NCBI GenBank assembly: GCA_002335605.1
Contig: BEDY01000002.1
Span: 2,046,001 to 2,110,000, forward strand
From: Prillingera fragicola
Lineage: Eukaryota > Basidiomycota > Tremellomycetes > Trichosporonales > Trichosporonaceae
DNA length: 64,000 nt
Direction: 5' to 3'
The position numbers were made by a program, and so were the translations under genes. Every line of letters begins with the position of its first letter. The stretch's first letter is position 1. Below are positions 58,236 to 64,000 of the stretch, piece by piece. The notes under the pieces are model-generated. The model was not told where the DNA came from and made no database searches. It worked only from the letters and a program-made list of their open reading frames with translations.

Positions 58236-59249
58236 GCTCGGCGCCTGCGATACAAAGACGCGCAGGACAGAAACTGTATCATATAGAGTTCGCGAAAGCA
58301 TTGTAGTGGGCATCTTGCGCCGCTGGGCCTCTCGGTGTCGAGGGCGGCGGTGTTGGACGGGCGCCGGGGACGGTCGTCTCGTCTCAGATGGATTAATGGC
58401 ATTCCATAACACGCCTGGCTCTGCGGCGTGTGGCCGCCGTTGGTACTGATGGTGTGATGCGTGCATTAGGATGGGAGGCTTAGGCGATTGGAGCTGAGGT
58501 TTGTGCAGTGACAAAGCTTGCTGGCAACTATCAACAGTGGCTGTCGAAAGTTATGAGGTGCGTGCCGTCAAAGTCACCTCGGCCTTCTTCAACCCAGGGA
58601 TGGGGGTTGCTCGGGTACATCTCACTCCCTGGAAGGCTCAACCTGCGCGCACATTACAGCTCCACGCAGTCGTACAGCAGCACTGCTATGCACTGGATTG
58701 TCTAAGCTTGTACAATGCTTGGAGCTTGGAGCACATGCATAAGCGTGTTCTCTCTGAACTACGAAGTCGTCGGCGGCCGGCGGTCACTGGTGGCCTGCGG
58801 ACATGAGCTATGACGCGCAACATTGGTTAGTGCACGCGTGGGTGGGACGGGAACGCGTAACTTACATACATCTCTCACCCCATGGGTGTGTTTCCACCTC
58901 GACCCGCACTTTCGACCACAACAACTTCCACTTAATTGCTTTCAACTTGTCTACCCCTCATCCCTTGCATACATTGACTACTCTACTGCTACACATAATC
59001 CATCAACAGCAGCTGTGCATCGCACAATCCTCAACCGAGCGACTACACCCCTGCACTCGCCTAGTGCCCATCCGATCGCTCCAATCTCTTGCCGCCCTTG
59101 CCCAGCCCGTGTCTTGCGTCAGCACAATCCACGCCCACCACAACCCGTACTCCTTCGTAACACTACATCGGTTTAACCCCCCTTGCCCCTCGCATCTCCC
59201 AAACCTCAAGGCAACGTCTATTACTCTGATCTCGCCCGCATAAGCCAAG
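58236..59249. other. Intergenic region and CMK1 leader
   Basis: About 1 kb. The last 350 bases before the kinase start are strongly C/T-rich and contain overlapping open frames (one 146 codons ending at 59243), read here as 5' leader rather than genes. Confidence 0.45.
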
Positions 59250-60915
59250 ATGGGTATCGCATCGGGCCTCCGCGACAATCTCCTCCCACAGCCACAGAGC
59301 TTCAAGAAGAAAAAGGACTATCAGCTCGAAGAGATTCTTGGTCGTGGCGCGTTCGGTAAAGTCGTGCGGGCCAGCTGGGCGCCAAAGGGTGGAGAGGCAA
59401 AGGAGGTTGCTCTCAAGTGAGTACTAGCTGCGTGCTGCCAACTCCTGGCAAGGTGCTGTGGTCCATGCCGCTGCGGCTGCGACTGCGGCTGCGGGGTGAC
59501 CATGCCAGCTGTGTGCTGCGTGCTGCGTGCTGCTCATTCGTACTTGAGACGCAAGATGTCCGAGCTGGTGTACCGCATGCGCACGGCGTACGCAGCGGTG
59601 CCTCACTACTGCGCACTCCCTGCATAGCGACCTGCTGACACGGCGACCACCAGGATTATTCCCAAAAAGCTCGTAAAGGACCCCGCGACCATTATGGACG
59701 AGATTAACGTGTTGAAAGACCTCGACCACCCCCACATTGTGCACGTCTGGGACCATTTCGAGTCGCGCGACAAGTATTACATTGGATTCGAGCTTGCTGT
59801 GGGCGGAGAGCTGTTTGACCGTATCACTGCTCTGGGACGGTTTACTGAGAGTGATGCTGCGGACTGCATTCGGTGAGTCTGGAGGCGGCTGGCATGTAGC
59901 ACCGCTGCCAGATACCCATACCTCTGTGGATATGGCAGCTGACACCTCCAGTCAGGTGCTAGAGGCCGTGGCTTACCTGCATGGGCGCAACATTGTGCAC
60001 CGTGACCTCAAGCCCGAGAACATTCTCTACAAGTCCAAGTCCGATGAGGCGGTCAACAAGTCGCCCCTGGTAATTGCCGACTTTGGAATCGCTAAGCACC
60101 TCGAGCCCGAGGAGGAAATCACTTCCATGGCTGGCAGTCTTGGCTATGCCGCGCCCGAGATCCTCGAGGGCCAGCCGCACGGACGCAAGGTCGACATGTG
60201 GAGCATTGGGTAAGCCGTTTGGTGCGCGGTCGCGCTGACCCACAGTGTAATCACATATACCTTGCTGTGCGGCTACTCTCCCTTCCGATCAACCGATAAG
60301 GCGGAACTCGTGCGGGAGACGACCAAGGGCCGTGTAGTCTTCCACGAGCGATTCTGGAAACACGTCTCTGAGACGGCACGAGACTTTATCCGCGCCACAC
60401 TGGTCGTGGATCCGACCAAGCGCATCTCTGCTGCCGAAGCACTAGCCCACCCATGGATGGCCGGCACAGAGAGGCACGACATTGACCTCTCGGAGACCTT
60501 CCGCGCAAACTTCAACCCGCGCAAGAAGTGGGCCGACGCCTTCCGCATGATCCAGGTTACGAACAAGTTCAAGTCGGCTGGCGCATCAGGCAAGGCAACA
60601 CCACTAGACTCGGACTGGAGCAACAACGCAAGCAGCGAATCAGGCAGTGAGGGCGGCTACGAGACTGCCGAGTCGGCCACGGCTGCACCCGTCGTCTCAC
60701 CCTCCACGGCGGCCGTGGCTTCAGGGGTCGCCAACCCCGCCACGCCAGCGACACCAGCACCAGTGAACGAGACGCGCGCACCCCCGAGGTCGACCAGCAC
60801 GTTCGCAAGCATGGTCGGCGCGCTAAAGGGGATGGTCACGCCTACGTCCGAGAATCCGCCCGTGCTCAAGGACGGCAACGGGTTGGAGGACGGAGTGAAG
60901 AAGATGACGCTCTAG
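59250..60915 (+). CDS. CMK1: Calcium/calmodulin-dependent protein kinase
   Basis: CAMK-group Ser/Thr kinase. Four exons (59250-59416, 59654-59872, 59952-60209, 60246-60915) give 437 residues. Kinase motifs: glycine loop [10 protein letters not shown], catalytic Lys EVALKIIPKK, catalytic loop [13 protein letters not shown] in [10 protein letters not shown], activation segment [40 protein letters not shown] Ser sits where CaMKI has its activating Thr, so regulation by an upstream kinase is possible. After the kinase domain, [20 protein letters not shown] looks like the autoinhibitory/calmodulin-binding helix. The rest is Ser/Thr/Ala/Pro-rich. Lysine spacing and length fit fungal CMK1/CMK2. Confidence 0.93.
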
Positions 60916-63283
60916 GGGTGGACGAGAGGTATGGTTATTTGTATGGAACGGCGTCAGAAGACATGTGGGCGCTCGTTATAGAATCTAAACGTTGCTGGAT
61001 GTATTAGTATGCTGTGAATGGTCCTGCAGACGTGACGGGGGTCAGAAACCTCAAGTGACGTATTTCCTGTTGTGCGGTCCACCGGTGAACAAAAACAAAT
61101 AATTAATAAACGGGAAATCACTTGTGACGACTGAGTTTCTGAGATGTCAATGCAATAAACATGGTCGTACCCTGCCATACCCAGATGTGGAATCTGCAAC
61201 TGGCAGGAGGGAGTAGACTGTGCGTAAGTCGGACAACGTGAATCTGGTAGAACGGAACGTTGAGCCAGTTTCTGTAAAGTCAATTGCCCTTGTTGCGCTC
61301 AAAAATGTCATCCAGGAGACACTCGCTACCCCACCCTAAGTCCTTTGTGCACGCTAGGAGAGTTAATAGCAATGCATGCAGGCGCGGCTAAATCCTGGTG
61401 TGGCTGTGTCACTGTCGTTGCGATCAAGACGAGTATTCAGGCTCCTTGTGCGGTGAACCGTGTCGACGGAACCCTATGTGCCATTGGGCCGTGTCATGCT
61501 TCAGACGACATATATTATCGCATGAAACTGGGCTCACAACCACCCCTCCCTCACTAACCCTATCCCACATGCTCACCCACAGAGCTAAGGCTTTGGCACT
61601 TCATGCCTCAGCGAGCGCTAGGTCGCCGAGATCAGAACCGGGCCGATAAACAGGCGCGATAAACGGTGCGGGTCTTATGGGTGGGGGAGTGGGGGCGGCC
61701 GTGGTCTTCATCTTATCTGATCCATTATATTCACTACTCCTCAACAACACACAAACAACGTCAATGATGATCACAAAGCATGTCTCAGTAAGCATTGAAC
61801 TGCTGAGTTGTGTAGGAGGGATAGATATGGAGCGGAACGACTGCACTCGTGAGCAAACTCCTGCCCACCATGCCCACCTCGACCTTCTCCTCACCAATTT
61901 TGCACATCACCAACCATGGACCCCTACAGTCCTAGCTGCGTATGACCTTATCCGCTGCGCGCTCACCATCCATCTCCAACCGCGGTATGCCGCTCTCCCC
62001 ATCATTCTAATCTCGTCACAACTGTTCCGCACAAAGAGCCGCAGCCAACCGCCTATTTCTCCTGCGGACGACCAGGACCGCTCTAGTTGCCGCCCATTCC
62101 GGCCGAGCACCCACCGCCGCCGACCATGGTCTGCATGCAGCATGCAGTGTTCCTTTGGAAAGCACGAGGTATGGTCACGACATACCGCGGCCGACATCAT
62201 TGGTGCGGAACGCTGCTGTGGGGCTCGTGCAGGACGTCAGCAATGTCGGTGGATGCCCCATGGTGGTCCAGCCAATTCGCCGCGGTCATTGACGGAGTAT
62301 GGATTTCCGTCACCGAGGATTGTGACATTTGCTCCCGTCTACATGCGGCTAATCTTAATCGACTAATGGACGCCGAGGTTGTGTAAGCACACCCAGCTTA
62401 CGTGCCACTGACGCGTGGTTACGACCACTGCATCATATGCTCTACACCATGCGAGCTGCGAAGGGAATTGCACATGCCACGCTTGTGCTAGCTGGGCAAA
62501 AAATTATGATCCTCCACCTCCATGAGGCCGCAATATCGGCCATCCGTTTCGGCGCGAGTCTGTAAAACTGCTAATGCCATTCCGGAAACTGTATTGTTTG
62601 GATGCCCTACTCCGCTCACATCGCTATCCCAGATACCAGTTCGCAGCAGCAGAGCTTGTAAGACCGCATACCCGTTGTGAAAGCCGACGCAAATCCACCA
62701 TGTCTGCGAATAGAAAGCCAAGCTGCGGCACTTGACCCCACATGCACGTCAGGAACAGGATGAATGCGGCAACCGACGGTTGTGCCACCCGGCTTCCGGA
62801 CCGTGACCGTTGGTAGTGACCAATGGACGCCGAGGACACCGAGCATGCTCTGCGAGATGCCCAGGGTGGCCTGGTAAAGTGTACCCTTGTTCAGGATTTT
62901 GGCTCACACGTGAGGCCGCGTGCAACCGTTGCCGTGCTCCGAGATTTGTGATCGCAGCGGCTAATCCCTGGAGATCGCCCGTTCAGAGCGGGAGGAGCGG
63001 ACCTTCGCATCACCACTACTACAAGCATCACCGATGCCATCCCCGGTGTTGCGGCTGCACGGTCCAACGCGGTCCTGCTTGGTGCCCCCAACACCCCAGC
63101 CTACGTGTTCGCACCTCCCCAGGGGGATCGGCCGGGGCCTAGTGTCGAGGTCGGTTTATGGCGGCTCTACGAAGGTGCTAGCTGGGTTGGAGGAAAAAAC
63201 GCTGAGACAGCATAAAAACTCTGGCGACCAAGCTGAACAGGAAGACTCATCCCCTCTAATCTTTACACTAGTAGCTCACAACA
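60916..63283. other. Gene-poor intergenic region, 2.4 kb
   Basis: The largest gap in the window. A plus-strand open frame of 229 codons (61677-62366) lacks domains, signal peptide or splice-compatible extensions and is not called. A 14-base sequence (AATGGACGCCGAGG) occurs at about 62365 and 62822 in the same orientation. The last few hundred bases should contain the promoter of the MFS gene. Confidence 0.4.
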
Positions 63284-64000
63284 ATGACCACCTTCCCCGA
63301 AGAGAAGCGCGGCTCGGACTCGTTCCACGAGAAGATGGCCGACGACCATGTCGACCGCCACCTTGCCGTCGAGATCCCCGCCACCCTCGTTCACCTCAGC
63401 CCCGAGGAGCTCGCCGCAGTCGAGAAGAAGGCCACCTGGAAGCTCGACATTCTTCTCATGCCTGCCCTTGTCGTCCTCTACGTTCTCAACTTCCTCGACC
63501 GTAACAGTGAGTCAACCCTACCTGTGTTATGAGTTCGCAGCTGACAGTCAGACCTCTCGACTGCCAAGATTGGTGGCCTCACCAAGGACCTGGGCATGAG
63601 CGACCAGCAGTTCTCGACCTGTGTCGCTGTTCTGTTTGCCGGTTACGTCTCGCTCCAGATTCCCTCCAACATGCTCGCCTCGCGCATCACCTGGCCCGCC
63701 GCCTACATCTGTCTCATGTGCGCTCTCTGGGGTGCTGTTTCCGCCTGCACCGGTGCCGTCGGCTCGTACGCTGGCCTCGCTGTCTGCCGTACCATTCTCG
63801 GATTCACCGAGGCGGCCTTCTTCCCCGGAGCCCTCTACCTTCTTTCGACCTTCTACACCAAGCAGCAGCTCGCTCTCCGTACCGGTATCCTCTACTCTGG
63901 CTCGCAGCTTGGCAACGCTTTCGGTGGTCTCTTTGCGCTCGCCATCCTCGAGCTTGACGGTGCTCACGGCCTCGAGGGCTGGCGCTGGCTCTTCATTGTC
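63284..64000 (+). CDS. MFS transporter, anion:cation symporter (DAL5/TNA1-like), 5' part
   Basis: Partial gene running off the window. Exon 1 (63284-63506) and exon 2 (63552 to the edge) join in frame. An acidic cytosolic head is followed by KKATWKLDILLMPALVVLYV, LNFLDRNNLSTAKIGGLTKD and LGMSDQQFSTCVAVLFAGYV, then SLQIPSNMLASRITWPAAYI, the characteristic opening of the ACS family (allantoate, nicotinate, pantothenate, vitamin H and similar organic-anion carriers). The D-R-N in helix 1 and the GFTEAAFFPGALYLLSTFYT motif in helix 4 are typical. About five helices are visible. The substrate cannot be assigned. Confidence 0.92.

Noticed and set aside
58803..59243. Open frame of 146 codons ending just before CMK1
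   Set aside because: Its Thr/Ser/His/Leu-rich translation reflects the C/T-rich 5' leader of the kinase.
61677..62366. Plus-strand open frame of 229 codons in the large gap
   Set aside because: No domain, no compositional bias of a real protein, no splice-linked extension. It could only be kept with transcript or conservation evidence.

Overview
The window is nuclear DNA of a basidiomycete yeast, most likely a tremellomycete of the Trichosporonales/Cryptococcus type. It is GC-rich and gene-dense. Nearly every gene is broken by very short introns (about 35-60 nt) with GTGAGT-like donors and CTGAC/CTAAC branch sites just before the acceptor. The protein set is ordinary eukaryotic housekeeping. 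I see no CRISPR array, prophage, intact transposon or secondary-metabolite cluster, and no convincing new multi-gene system. Gene models below were joined by hand from splice signals and reading phase. For most of them the summed exon length was checked to be a whole number of codons.

Layout. 1-9.2 kb: 3' end of a possible Las1-type protein, RPL12 (uL11), a 3-hydroxyisobutyrate-dehydrogenase-like enzyme (-), a small ankyrin protein, TATA-binding protein and a ketopantoate-reductase-like enzyme. 9.3-22 kb, mostly minus strand: a YhhN/TMEM86 membrane enzyme, a phosphate-type MFS permease, an FAH-family hydrolase, an RTA1-like membrane protein and Ser/Thr phosphatase 5. 22-31 kb: an intron-containing tRNA-Gly(GCC), a PTM1/GPR107-type 7-TM protein, a CTR copper transporter (-), a maltose-acetyltransferase-like enzyme, eIF1A (-) and a RING protein with an unusually split RING. 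31.6-45.5 kb: a 1,440-residue PPR protein, a full-size duplicated ABCG transporter (-) and a large single-pass membrane protein (-) with repeated RRGS motifs. 47-64 kb: pyridoxamine-phosphate oxidase, NOC2 (-), HRD1, OPI10/Hikeshi (-), RAD17 (-), KSH1 (Kish), CaM kinase, and the start of an anion:cation-symporter MFS gene cut by the window edge.

The genes do not form one pathway. A loose proteostasis/secretion flavour is present (HRD1, OPI10, KSH1, PTM1-like) next to translation and ribosome biogenesis (RPL12, eIF1A, NOC2, tRNA-Gly). Several pairs share short divergent spacers: HIBADH-like/ankyrin (316 bp), RAD17/KSH1 (240 bp) and CTR/acetyltransferase (1.1 kb).

The most informative observations concern gene structure: a start codon alone in its exon (KSH1), a stop codon split by an intron (eIF1A), consecutive 14- and 13-nt exons (ankyrin gene), a frame-supported GC-AG intron, and several unusual protein architectures. 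Long open frames antisense to the transporter, NOC2 and PPR genes look like codon-bias shadows and are not annotated as genes.
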